This document shows positions 50,110 through 58,094 of a stretch of 58,220 nt of DNA, in pieces; positions within the stretch are counted from its first letter, which is position 1; each line of letters opens with the position of its first letter. The notes below the pieces were generated by a model. It had not been told where the DNA came from, ran no database searches, and saw only the letters and a program-made list of their open reading frames with translations. Origin of the DNA: a bacterium. Its GTDB lineage: Bacteria; Joyebacterota; Joyebacteria; Joyebacterales; Joyebacteraceae. A program made the translations under genes and the position numbers. Location of the stretch: assembly GCA_025774245.1 (NCBI GenBank), contig JALGWI010000017.1, forward strand, positions 1-58,220, given 5' to 3'.

Positions 50110-50736
50110 TGCGTCGCAGTTCCCGCGTTGTCTGTTCCCGCTGACTCGCGGAGCAAACCGCGGGACGTCCTTAGCATACTCAACGTATCGTGAACCGAAC
50201 CGAGCCTTCAGTTCATGTTCCTCAAGCAACGCGATCACGAAGATGGCCCCCACGTACACGACGAAAAGAACGTAGACCGCAGCGTAGTTGGTCAGAAGAG
50301 CCATCGCGGCAACTGCCAGTGCCATTGCCGTGAATCTGGGGTGGCGCAGGCGCGAATACACGCCGTCGGTGACAAGCTGACCGGGGCCATCAGAAGATAT
50401 CTCTGCCAATCCGAAGGCCACGGACTTCGGCACCTGTCTGTAGACCAGCGCGTTGAGATAGAACGACACCGCCAGAAGTACAGCAGATGCGCATGCGAGC
50501 GGCCAGTGAACGCCGAACCGGAGACGCAGGAGTGGTTCGCGCACAAGGTACATGCCGAGCATTGCGAGAACAGTGGCGGCCGTGATGAAGAGCAGAGTCT
50601 TCGCAGGACCGACCCGACGCCAAAACGAGACGAACGGATGCAGCAGCAACCACGCGATCAGAGTCGCCGGGACAGTGATGAGAGTGATGAGCGCCAGGGA
50701 GTAGATAACGCGATCCAGCATGAGTTCGCACCTCAC
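50104..50736 (-). CDS. PEMT/ICMT-type membrane methyltransferase
   Basis: This 210-residue protein has five to six helices and G-V-Y-S-R-L-R-H-P-R-F then E-E-H-E-L-K-A-R-F-G-S-R-Y-V-E-Y, the SAM-binding signature of isoprenylcysteine/phospholipid methyltransferase-like enzymes. Its TAA is attC-derived. Substrate unknown; a relative is at 12,287. Confidence 0.85.
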   Translation of the reverse strand: MRCELMLDRVIYSLALITLITVPATLIAWLLLHPFVSFWRRVGPAKTLLFITAATVLAMLGMYLVREPLLRLRFGVHWPLACASAVLLAVSFYLNALVYRQVPKSVAFGLAEISSDGPGQLVTDGVYSRLRHPRFTAMALAVAAMALLTNYAAVYVLFVVYVGAIFVIALLEEHELKARFGSRYVEYAKDVPRFAPRVSGNRQRGNCDAT

Positions 50737-50761
50737 GATGTCGACTCCGGCCAGCGACGCA

Positions 50762-50865
50762 ACCTAACGAATCGCGTTTCACCCGCGAGCGTCAGGGCTG
50801 GCGCGACGGGTGCGTATGCACAGCGCGTGACAACGCGGTGTGACGGCTGCATTCGCTAGTTAGGT
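50762..50865 (-). repeat. Chimeric attC site
   Basis: ACCTAAC and GTTAGGT cores, 104 bp. The left arm is GCGTTTCACCCGCGAGC (as in the commonest sites), but the right arm is GTGTGACGGCTGCATTCGC (as in the other subtype). The arms therefore match poorly beyond the cores. Confidence 0.85.
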
Positions 50866-52113
50866 GGCGCCGCCGTACCTCTGTCCGAGTCGGCACTCCG
50901 GCTGCGCCTGTCCCCCGCGAACCACGTCGACGGGAAATTGGCCGGTATCCGCTCAGCACGCAGAATCACCGGGAGAAGGCGTTGCTGATCCGGCAACGTC
51001 GCTGGGTTGATGTACTCCCACACAACAGTTCCATCGGGCGAAACTTCTATGATCCTCGCACCTTCTGACTCAGTAATGAGGGTGTTGCCGTTGACGAGCC
51101 ACTGCTGCGCCCGCCCCCTTGGTGAAGAATCCCGGTTCTGTGAAGGACCAGACCACCGCATGGCTATCGAGGTCGATCTCGAGGACGCGTGACTGCTCGA
51201 GCGCTGGCTTCGTCTTCGTGAGTCCAAGGTTGTCAAAGAGCAGCAGATTGCCCTCCACCAACTGGGCTTCGTGCTGCTTACGCCATTGCCCTGACAGAGC
51301 CCACATGATCTTCTTGGAGCTGACGTCGAGGAGCGCGACCGTGCTGATACTCCGAATGGAAAGCAGAAGCTGAAGACGACCGTCTCTGGACAGAACCTCC
51401 ACTGAGTTCGTGTGGAAGATGTCCGGGGTGTCGGACGGAAGACGCTCAACCAGCCGTTCCCCCCCCAGTAACGATCGCTCAAACGCCTCCAGCAGCGATA
51501 TGGACGACAGTGCGCGCCCCTCGGCGTCAAGCACTACGATGTAGTCGTCGAGGACGGCTTCCCCATCGTTGAGATAGGGCCGAGTGACGGGCAAGCGCAC
51601 GATTGCGAAGATCGCACCGTCTGGCATGACAGCCAGATCATGGTGCACATGCCCGCCGATCCGCCAAACCAGCTCTGAGTCACGGTTCAGGCGCAGCAGC
51701 TGTGCTGGGCCGCAGGTGATCGCCAGCAGATCGCCGTTCTCAAAAACGTGGGCTCGGGCCCAGTAGTGGGAACCGGGATACTGCCACGAGTGCACGACCT
51801 TACCTTCCATATCGATGAGAACCGCGTAGGGATCCTCCGTGCTCGTGTGGAGGGTGAAACCGGCGAACGCCAGATCAGGTGTGTGCTTGAGCACTCCGCG
51901 TCGGGCAGATGTCGGCTCGACCCCAACGACGTAGCCGAGAGTCGCTATCCGATGGAGCTCCGCCTCCTGGGCAGGTGTGAGATCCGCACCTGCACTGGCG
52001 GAGTGCGGCACGTCCGAGGGAGCGCGTTCTCTCTCCTGACATCCCAGAAGCGCTACGCCGATGCCGAGAGCGGCCATTACCCACGCTGCGCTGGCTCTGG
52101 ATGAAGCGGACAC
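50856..52113 (-). pseudogene. Arylsulfotransferase-like lipoprotein, frameshifted
   Basis: GTG 52113 behind AAGGAG starts a lipoprotein (V-A-L-L-G-C-Q). The domain has Y-A-V-L-I-D-M-E-G-K-V-V-H-S-W and H-H-D-L-A-V-M-P-D-G-A-I, as in arylsulfotransferase (ASST)-like beta-propellers. The frame shifts at a C5 run (51114-51118); deleting one base continues G-R-A-Q-Q-W-L-V-N-G-N-T-L-I-T-E to a TAG supplied by the attC (P-P-N-stop). Complete except for that shift, so error or recent loss. Confidence 0.75.
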
Positions 52114-52207
52114 CCCCTGTTCTCCTTGTCCTCTCCGTACGTTCACAGCGCGTCCGACTGAGGCTGCCAAACAGCAATCCGGACCGTCCGTCCAACTGGC
52201 GGCGACC

Positions 52208-52335
52208 ACCTGACGAATCGCGTCTCACTCGCGTGCGCTGACGAATCACGAATCAGCTGCACGCGAGGTGGCGCGCGTTGTGCGAAGGCAGAACGCGTGA
52301 CAACGAGGTGTGACGGCTGCATTCGCTGGTTAGAC
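52208..52335 (-). repeat. attC with a nested second left arm
   Basis: ACCTGAC (52208-52214) begins one left arm (GCGTCTCACTCGCGTGCG). Immediately after it, at 52237, a second GCTGAC core with ACGAATCAGCTGCACGCG starts a site of the second subtype ending at GTTAGAC (52329-52335). Confidence 0.8.
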
Positions 52336-52342
52336 CGCCGGT

Positions 52343-53830
52343 TCAGCCTCGTGTCGATCGCCGCAGCTCCACACGCGACGGTAGCTCGTAGTGTCCTGCT
52401 CGAGCTTCCCACGAGCCGACGCTTATCACTGCCCCGTACAGCCGGTCCCCGTCGCGAGTCACTGCGAGGCGATTCCGATACGGATTCCGTTCGTTGTCAG
52501 GAGTGGGGATGCTGGCGTCGAACATCCCCAAAAGGAACGTCGGAGACAATACCCAGACCTCCACGTCGTCCTGAGGCTGATCGTTCACGGCTATCCTCGC
52601 ACCCGCTGAATCGACGAGCAACTCGATCTCCAGTTCCCGGTCGTAGGCTACGATCCGCCCTTCCCAGATTCCGTACATCTCGGTCGGCTCAGCGGGGAGC
52701 TGACCGCCTGAGCTTGCCTGGGTCGGCTCGGGCTCACCCAGCTCGGGAATCAAAGCCGCGAAGAGAGCCTTCTGGATGTCGCCGAGCTTCTCGCACTCGG
52801 CATTGCACAGTATGATCGCAGCAATGTCCTCGGTTGGGAACAGCCGCATGAAAGCATCCGCACCCGGTCCCTCGCCTCCGTGGTAGACAGAACGGAACCC
52901 GCGCTCGCTGCCGTCGAGGTGCCAGCCGATGCCATAGCGGAGATTCGAGGTGGGATTCGGCTCCTGCATGGATCTGATGCTCTTGTCGGTGAGAATGGCC
53001 TTCTGGTAGGGCAGATGATCCTCCAGATGGAACATCGCGAAACGGATCAGATCGTGGGCACTCGCGTAGATGCCCTCTGCGCCCGGATAGCTGTACAGAT
53101 AGGGTGGGATTCTCTCGAGCGCCTGTGTGTAGCTGGCTGCGTAGGGCTCGCTGAACGGCAGTCCCTCGTAGACACGAGACTCGGTCATCCCCAGCGGCGT
53201 GAACACCCGCTCCTCGATGTGCTCGGCATAGCTCATCCCCGAGACCTCGGCGATGAGGCTGGCGAGCATCTGATAGCCGAGATTGCAGTAGACGTACGAC
53301 CAGCCGGGCGGGTACACGACGATCCCATATCGGCGGACAGTCTCCGCCAACGGGCGCCGGCCTTCGGGGTCGTCCTCGTAGAAGAACTCAGCGTAGGCCG
53401 GCATGCCCGCTCGATGATTGAGCAGCAGCCTAACGGTGACATCCCCGGGTTCTCCCTCGAATGTCCGCGGTCTGACATCCTCCGGCAGATAATCGATCGC
53501 AGGACTGTCAAGGTCCACCAGGCCGTCTTCGACCAGCGACATCAGCCCAGTCGCCGTGATCGTCTTGGAGATGGAGCCCAATCTGTACATCGTGTGGGGA
53601 GTCGCAGGGACCTGGTCCTCCACGTTCGACCATCCGAACGCCTCCTCCCAGATGATCCGACCATCTTCCGCCACGGCCACCGCAATGGAGGGCACTCCGC
53701 CGTTTTCGACTTGGTCGATGATGAGCTCACGAACCTCGGAGAGCCGAGCATCAAGAACTACGGTTGAATCCTGCGCGCAGGCCAACGTGAACAGAACAAG
53801 CATCAGTGCCGAAGTGCGTAACGTCTTCAT
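52343..53830 (-). CDS. Serine hydrolase lipoprotein (beta-lactamase family), 495 residues
   Basis: A lipoprotein signal ends T-L-A-C18. S86-I-S-K89 is the nucleophile motif, Y-V-Y-C-N-L-G-Y the second motif (Y-C-N) and Y-H-G-G-E-G the third. A C-terminal domain of about 130 residues (about 365-495) with beta strands follows the catalytic domain, as in many class C-like esterases. The ATG at 53830 avoids attC-derived lead sequence. Substrate unknown. Confidence 0.9.
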   Translation of the reverse strand: MKTLRTSALMLVLFTLACAQDSTVVLDARLSEVRELIIDQVENGGVPSIAVAVAEDGRIIWEEAFGWSNVEDQVPATPHTMYRLGSISKTITATGLMSLVEDGLVDLDSPAIDYLPEDVRPRTFEGEPGDVTVRLLLNHRAGMPAYAEFFYEDDPEGRRPLAETVRRYGIVVYPPGWSYVYCNLGYQMLASLIAEVSGMSYAEHIEERVFTPLGMTESRVYEGLPFSEPYAASYTQALERIPPYLYSYPGAEGIYASAHDLIRFAMFHLEDHLPYQKAILTDKSIRSMQEPNPTSNLRYGIGWHLDGSERGFRSVYHGGEGPGADAFMRLFPTEDIAAIILCNAECEKLGDIQKALFAALIPELGEPEPTQASSGGQLPAEPTEMYGIWEGRIVAYDRELEIELLVDSAGARIAVNDQPQDDVEVWVLSPTFLLGMFDASIPTPDNERNPYRNRLAVTRDGDRLYGAVISVGSWEARAGHYELPSRVELRRSTRG

Positions 53831-53875
53831 CCATGCCTCCACGACGGAGTCGCTGCGGCCGGATAGGACCCTGCG

Positions 53876-53976
53876 GCCTGACGAATCGCGAATCAGCTGT
53901 ACGCGAAGGTGGCGCGCGTTGTGCGAAGGCGGAATGCGTGACACCGAGGTGTGCCAGCTGCATCCGCTAGTTAGGT
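53876..53976 (-). repeat. attC site, second subtype
   Basis: GCCTGAC and GTTAGGT cores, 101 bp; left GCGAATCAGCTGTACGCG, right GTGTGCCAGCTGCATCCGC. The TAA of the next gene is in the right core (53971-53973). Confidence 0.85.
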
Positions 53977-54579
53977 GGCGCCATCCCTGCGTGCGATGTA
54001 GCCGATGCGCGCCTGGTTGAGTTTGTCGCCATCATACAGCTTCTCGACAAGCCTCTTCTCCTTGCGAAGGATGGTGAAGCCGTCGAAGTAGGCGTCGGCC
54101 TCGTCATCTTCGTAGTGCGCGAACCGCCGACTTCCCAGCACCTCGCGCAGGAAGGACGACTTGCTGAACTCAGATCGATCCGGATCGTCCACTGAGTCGA
54201 AGTTCACGTAGAACAGCCCCGCGGGCCGCAGAACGCGCTCCATTTCGGACATGGCGATGGCGATATCCGGCTTCGTCATGAAGCCGATCGCGTTGTAAGA
54301 GTAGACGAAGCTGAACGACCCGTCCGGGAACGGTATCTCTCGCATGTCACCTTCGCAGATGCCGAGTTCGGTGCCTGTCCTCTCGCAGTACGCTGCGGCT
54401 TCGCTGACTGCCACGGGATTCACATCGATGCCGGCGGTCGTGTAGCCGAAGCGACGGAAGAGGGCGAGCGGAGGACGCTCCCCGCCGGCCCCGCAGTCCA
54501 GGACGGTCTTGGGCAGCTCGGCTTCCTCGCAGTACTTGAGAAACTCGTAGAGCGGGGTCGCCCAGCATACCTCCGGCAT
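53971..54579 (-). CDS. Class I SAM-dependent methyltransferase
   Basis: ATG 54579 starts M-P-E-V-C-W. Motif I is V-L-D-C-G-A-G-G-E-R-P, motif II T-A-G-I-D-V-N-P-V, then G-S-F-S-F-V-Y-S-Y-N and E-R-V-L-R-P-A-G-L-F-Y-V-N-F-D-S. Of 202 residues. The stop is attC-derived. Substrate unknown. Confidence 0.85.
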   Translation of the reverse strand: MPEVCWATPLYEFLKYCEEAELPKTVLDCGAGGERPPLALFRRFGYTTAGIDVNPVAVSEAAAYCERTGTELGICEGDMREIPFPDGSFSFVYSYNAIGFMTKPDIAIAMSEMERVLRPAGLFYVNFDSVDDPDRSEFSKSSFLREVLGSRRFAHYEDDEADAYFDGFTILRKEKRLVEKLYDGDKLNQARIGYIARRDGAT

Positions 54580-54617
54580 GGCGTTACCTCCGGTAGAAGG
54601 CTCACGTGGATGGGGCC

Positions 54618-54738
54618 ACTTAACGAATCGCATTCCACCCGCGAGCGTAAGGCTGGCGCGGGGTGTGCCGGCGCCGAAGGCGCCCCCCTCGCAGACGCCG
54701 TGACAGTCAAGCTCGACGGGTGCAAACGCTAGTTAGGC
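54618..54738 (-). repeat. attC site, long-loop type
   Basis: ACTTAAC and GTTAGGC cores, 121 bp; left GCATTCCACCCGCGAGCG, right GACGGGTGCAAACGC. The centre has GGCGCC-GAA-GGCGCC, a perfect hairpin. Confidence 0.9.
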
Positions 54739-55082
54739 AGCCGACCTCCCCGCCTCAGTATGCTCTTTCGCACCGACCAGCCCAGTGCTGCTTCTAGAAT
54801 GCCTAGGCCGAAGTACAATGCGTGGAGCCAGTGGAGCCCCATCCAATAGACCTGGACTGCGATCCACGCAACGGCTCCCGCGAGGCTCCCCGAACCGTTG
54901 ACAATGAAGAGAACGATGCCCGGAACCAGGAAGGTCGCGAAGGGCGTCTTCTCGAGCAACTCAATCGGCGTCCCGAGGCTCTCGCCACTTGGGTCCAGGA
55001 CTAGCGCAAGACCACCCGCCACAGCACCGACGCCAATGAACAGCTGCAGAACTCCCAGCCCGTGGAATAGGCTCTTCCTCAT
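54729..55082 (-). CDS. Membrane protein, 117 residues
   Basis: It has about three helices (L-Q-L-F-I-G-V-G-A-V-A-G-G-L-A-L-V, T-F-L-V-P-G-I-V-L-F-I-V, L-A-G-A-V-A-W-I-A-V-Q-V-Y) and ends G-R-L-P-N with an attC-derived TAG. The pattern is seen in small membrane proteins of unknown role. Confidence 0.65.
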   Translation of the reverse strand: MRKSLFHGLGVLQLFIGVGAVAGGLALVLDPSGESLGTPIELLEKTPFATFLVPGIVLFIVNGSGSLAGAVAWIAVQVYWMGLHWLHALYFGLGILEAALGWSVRKSILRRGGRLPN

Positions 55083-55153
55083 CTCTGTGATCGCCTCCAG
55101 TCGAGCAGATACGCCCTGAGACCGCCTGGCGACATTGGCAGTGGCGTGAGGCT

Positions 55154-55253
55154 GCCTAGCGAATCGCGCATCAGCTGCACGCGAGGTGGCGCGCGTTGTG
55201 CGAATGCAGAACGCGTGGCACCGAAGTGTGACGGCTGCATTCGCTAGTCAGAC
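55154..55253 (-). repeat. attC site, second subtype
   Basis: GCCTAGC and GTCAGAC cores, 100 bp; left GCGCATCAGCTGCACGCG, right GTGTGACGGCTGCATTCGC. It belongs to the toxin-antitoxin cassette to its right. Confidence 0.85.
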
Positions 55254-55271
55254 TGCTGGCACACTTCCTGC

Positions 55272-55300
55272 TTGACAATATGTCGCTGGCGACATATACT
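55272..55300 (+). promoter_or_regulatory. Toxin-antitoxin promoter with palindromic operator
   Basis: TTGACA (55272-55277) and TATACT (55295-55300) are 17 bp apart. The spacer carries the inverted repeat ATATGTCGC-TG-GCGACATAT at 55278-55297, a probable operator for the antitoxin. The toxin ATG is only 7 nt past the -10 box. Confidence 0.8.
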
Positions 55301-55306
55301 GGCACT

Positions 55307-55639
55307 ATGGCAAATGACCGAAAACCAGTGATCTGGGTCCACGGGGAGCTCAAGTCGCCTCCCATGTCCTCGGCCGCACGAATCGAGGCCGGCTACCTGC
55401 TGGGGCTTGTGCAGGAGGGCGTGAGCCTCGAAATGCCCCAGTCTCGCCCGATGCCCCAGATCGGACCGCGGTGCCACGAACTCCGTGTCAGAGATGAGGA
55501 CAGCAACTGGCGGATCATCTACAGGATAGACGACCGGGCGATCCTCGTTGTCGACATCTTCAAGAAGAAGTCCGCCGCCACACCCAAGAGGGTCATCGAA
55601 ACGTGCGAGAGGCGTCTCAAAGCTTACGACCCGAAGTAG
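55307..55639 (+). CDS. HigB/RelE-type toxin
   Basis: This 110-residue protein has the phage-derived Gp49/HigB-like toxin pattern (PF05973): C-H-E-L-R-V-R-D-E, W-R-I-I-Y-R-I-D, A-I-L-V-V-D-I-F-K-K-K and a C-terminal helix with C-E-R-R-L. Such toxins cut mRNA on the ribosome. The ATG at 55307 fits; the longer frame upstream crosses the promoter. No Shine-Dalgarno is seen, so the message is likely leaderless. The gene is on the plus strand, opposite to the array. Confidence 0.85.
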   Translation: MANDRKPVIWVHGELKSPPMSSAARIEAGYLLGLVQEGVSLEMPQSRPMPQIGPRCHELRVRDEDSNWRIIYRIDDRAILVVDIFKKKSAATPKRVIETCERRLKAYDPK

Positions 55640-55651
55640 AGGAAGGCAGCC

Positions 55652-55975
55652 ATGAAAGCCAGCAAGAAGAAGACGAAGAAACTCGAGCGCGGCGGATGGA
55701 AGATCGGTACCGTCCAGGATCTCCTCGGACTCACCGACGAGGAGGCCGCGTACCTCGAGCTCAAGCTCGCACTCAGTAGGGCACTGAGGCAGCGACGGCA
55801 GAAGCATAAGGTCACCCAGGTTCAGTTGGCCAAGAAGATCGGGTCGAGCCAGTCTCGCGTTGCGAAGATGGAAGCTGGCGATCCGTCCGTGTCAATCGAT
55901 CTGCTCATCCGCTCGCTCATCGCGCTCGGCGCTACTCCCGAAGCTGTGGCGCGCTCGATTAGGTCTGCCAAGTAG
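55652..55975 (+). CDS. HigA/XRE-type antitoxin
   Basis: This 107-residue protein begins with a basic stretch and has an XRE-type helix-turn-helix at about 45-100: R-A-L-R-Q-R-R-Q-K-H-K-V-T-Q-V-Q-L-A-K-K-I-G-S-S-Q-S-R-V-A-K-M-E. It should bind and neutralise the toxin and repress the operator at 55278. It follows the toxin by 12 nt with GAGGAAGG as ribosome site. Confidence 0.85.
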   Translation: MKASKKKTKKLERGGWKIGTVQDLLGLTDEEAAYLELKLALSRALRQRRQKHKVTQVQLAKKIGSSQSRVAKMEAGDPSVSIDLLIRSLIALGATPEAVARSIRSAK

Positions 55976-55983
55976 TTCCAGCA

Positions 55984-56105
55984 GTCTAACGAATCGCGTT
56001 TCACCCGCGAGCGTCAAGGCTGGCGCGGGGTGTGCCGCTGCCGAATGCAGCCCCCTTGCAGACCCCGTGACAGACAAGCTCGCCGGGTGCAAACGCTAGT
56101 TAGGT
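55984..56105 (-). repeat. attC site, long-loop type
   Basis: GTCTAAC and GTTAGGT cores, 122 bp; left arm GCGTTTCACCCGCGAGCG, right arm GCCGGGTGCAAACGC. Follows the GNAT gene ending at 56122. Confidence 0.9.
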
Positions 56106-56121
56106 CGCGGCCACTGGGACA

Positions 56122-56751
56122 TCACAAGTCCTTCGTCATGCGCACGAACACCGTCGGCAGAAACCGAGGGCCAGGCCACTCCGAGGACTCGATCATCCCG
56201 CGGCGCGCATACAGCTTACGAGCGCCCTTGTTCTTGGCAGCGACGTCCAGTGAGAGCCTGACTGACCCGCTGGCCCGGGCGCGCCCCTCGACATCGTTCA
56301 TGAGAAGCGAGCCGATCCCTGCTCCTCGAAGCTCCGGCTCGACCGCGAGGCCCTGAAGGTAGAAGTCTCCCTCGGGAACCGTGTCCAAGATGCGCCAGAG
56401 CGGTGCCAGTAGCGTTCGCACGAACTTCATTCTCAAGGCGCCGCGCCCTGCAGCACGCTTCAGGGGCTCGTCCGAGAAACCACGGTGCTGCGCGCCCGTG
56501 TACGCCGAACTCATGCCGACGACCACACCCTCTCGCTCGGCGAACATCACGTGCTCATGCGAGAGCGTATGCCCCGGCTCGAGGAACGCCGAAGCGATGA
56601 TGGTCTCAGCGTTCCGGCCAAGCATGAAACCGAAGAAACCCTCGGCGGCCTCATCGATGTAGCGAGCGAAGAGCAGCCCCTCGCCGGACTCCGGCCTAGC
56701 CGGACGCAGCTGCGTCACCTGGTCTCCCATGTCCTCGAACTCCAGCTCCAT
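56122..56751 (-). CDS. GNAT family N-acetyltransferase
   Basis: This 209-residue protein has L-A-V-E-P-E-L-R-G-A-G-I-G-S-L-L-M, the acetyl-CoA loop (about 146-162), and A-A-K-N-K-G-A-R-K-L-Y-A-R-R-G-M near the end. It has an N-terminal extension of about 60 residues with A-E-G-F-F-G-F-M-L-G. Substrate unknown. Confidence 0.85.
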   Translation of the reverse strand: MELEFEDMGDQVTQLRPARPESGEGLLFARYIDEAAEGFFGFMLGRNAETIIASAFLEPGHTLSHEHVMFAEREGVVVGMSSAYTGAQHRGFSDEPLKRAAGRGALRMKFVRTLLAPLWRILDTVPEGDFYLQGLAVEPELRGAGIGSLLMNDVEGRARASGSVRLSLDVAAKNKGARKLYARRGMIESSEWPGPRFLPTVFVRMTKDL

Positions 56752-56769
56752 TCACGTGCTGTGGCCGCG

Positions 56770-56873
56770 ACCTAACGGACCGCGTATCACCCGCGAGCAT
56801 CAACGCTGGCGCGACGGGTGCGTATGCAGCCGGCGTGACAGACAAGCTCGCCGGGTGCAAACGCTAGTTAGGC
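56770..56873 (-). repeat. attC site, near-consensus
   Basis: ACCTAAC and GTTAGGC cores, 104 bp; left arm GCGTATCACCCGCGAGC, right arm GCCGGGTGCAAACGC. It belongs to the younger copy of the duplicated cassette. Confidence 0.9.
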
Positions 56874-56886
56874 ACCCTCGCGTCGA

Positions 56887-57366
56887 TCACTTCCCGCTCC
56901 CCGTAGACCGCTGGACTGCCAGCCCGAGTGTCTCACCCAGCCACGCTGCAAATGCCCGTCGGTCCCCTGACTGCAGCAGTTCTGCCGGACATGGACGCAC
57001 CAGCTTCCGACCGGCGTACACCCGGATCGCGTTCGACGAGCCTGAGCCTCGCTTGTCCGCAAGATTGAAACGAACAGAAACATCTACGGGTGCAAACCGA
57101 ATCACCGCCTCGGTCCAACTCACGAGGCCTCGCGGACCCGCCGCGCCCCCCAGCCGCTCGACCTGAGCCTTGCACCCGAAGCGCCTGGCGCTTCTTCTGG
57201 CAACCCTGGCAGCCACCCACAGGAACCGCCTCGTGTGCTTCCGCTCAGTGGCTCGGAGACGCCTTCTCTGCTCTTGCCTGGCAAGAGCAGCTGCTGCGCG
57301 CCGATTCCCCCTGCGGCGAGCGGAGCCAATGTCTCCTGTGCGGCCACCGTCCGGTCCTCGACTCAT
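56887..57366 (-). CDS. Hypothetical cassette protein, younger copy of a duplicated pair
   Basis: This 159-residue protein matches that at 40,276 over its whole length. Differences are scattered substitutions without gaps (for example F-G-C-K-A-Q-V-E-R-L-G against F-G-W-K-V-Q-V-E-R-T-G), so both have been under protein-level constraint. The basic N-terminus and the R-K-L-V-R-P-C-P segment are conserved. Function unknown. Confidence 0.65.
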   Translation of the reverse strand: MSRGPDGGRTGDIGSARRRGNRRAAAALARQEQRRRLRATERKHTRRFLWVAARVARRSARRFGCKAQVERLGGAAGPRGLVSWTEAVIRFAPVDVSVRFNLADKRGSGSSNAIRVYAGRKLVRPCPAELLQSGDRRAFAAWLGETLGLAVQRSTGSGK

Positions 57367-57398
57367 CTCAGTGCCTCACTTCAGCATACGCGAGGTGT

Positions 57399-57502
57399 GC
57401 CTAACGAATCGCGTTTCACCCGCGAGCGCTAAGGCTGGCGCGACGGGTGCGTATGCAGCCGGCGTGACAGACAAGCTCGACGGGTGCAAACGCTAGTTAG
57501 GC
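57399..57502 (-). repeat. attC site, consensus
   Basis: GCCTAAC and GTTAGGC cores, 104 bp; left arm GCGTTTCACCCGCGAGC, central GCTGGCGCGACGGGTGCG, right arm GACGGGTGCAAACGC. The best-preserved site in the window. Confidence 0.95.
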
Positions 57503-57547
57503 CGCCTGCTCATCGGCAGCACTTGCTCTTCCGATGGCAGCGGTTCG

Positions 57548-57937
57548 CTACTCCTTCTCTTGCCTCTTGGCCGCGTACGCCCACAGGATCTTGAGGTCGG
57601 CGCGAAGCTCCTCGGAGAAGGTCCGGAGATCATAGTCATCCAGAGAGAGACCGTTCTCCTTCATGAAACCGCGCAACTGCTTCGGAAGGTCCTCGGCTGC
57701 CGCCTTCTCGCTTTCGGCGAACGCCATGGCACCGCAGGCGACCGCGAAGCCGACCTTGGCAGTCGGGGAAAGAGAGCCATTCTGTACCGCGTCCCGAAGC
57801 GCCTCGCCTGCAGTCTGCTTGACGTTGCTCGGCGGCTCAATGAACACATCGGGGTCGTGGACGCATATCCCCATCATCGCGTCGACAATGGTCGGTGGCT
57901 GCCGTGAGGCACCGAACAACTTCGACAAGATGCCCAT
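57548..57937 (-). CDS. Hypothetical protein, 129 residues
   Basis: ATG 57937 follows AGGAGGAGAGA. The protein is mostly helical and acidic at the C-terminus (L-S-L-D-D-Y-D-L-R-T-F-S-E-E-L-R). It has a Gly-Ala-Cys centre (V-G-F-A-V-A-C-G-A-M-A-F-A-E). No family recognised. Confidence 0.55.
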   Translation of the reverse strand: MGILSKLFGASRQPPTIVDAMMGICVHDPDVFIEPPSNVKQTAGEALRDAVQNGSLSPTAKVGFAVACGAMAFAESEKAAAEDLPKQLRGFMKENGLSLDDYDLRTFSEELRADLKILWAYAAKRQEKE

Positions 57938-57972
57938 TCTCTCTCCTCCTCTGACGACGGCCCGTCAAGGCC

Positions 57973-58094
57973 GCCTAACGAATCGCGAATCAGCTGCGGG
58001 CGTGAAGGGTGGCGCGGCACGTGCCGGCGCCGAAGGCGCCCCCCTTGCAGGTGGCGTGACACCCAAGCCCGTCAGCTGCATCCGCTAGTTAGAC
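57973..58094 (-). repeat. attC site, long-loop type
   Basis: GCCTAAC and GTTAGAC cores, 122 bp; left GCGAATCAGCTGCGGGCG, right GTCAGCTGCATCCGC. The centre has the GGCGCC-GAA-GGCGCC hairpin. Confidence 0.9.

Noticed and set aside
55822-56004. Minus-strand ORF starting M-K-R-D-S-L in attC and antisense to the antitoxin
   Set aside because: It overlaps the antitoxin gene on the other strand and has no ribosome site; the start is only attC sequence.
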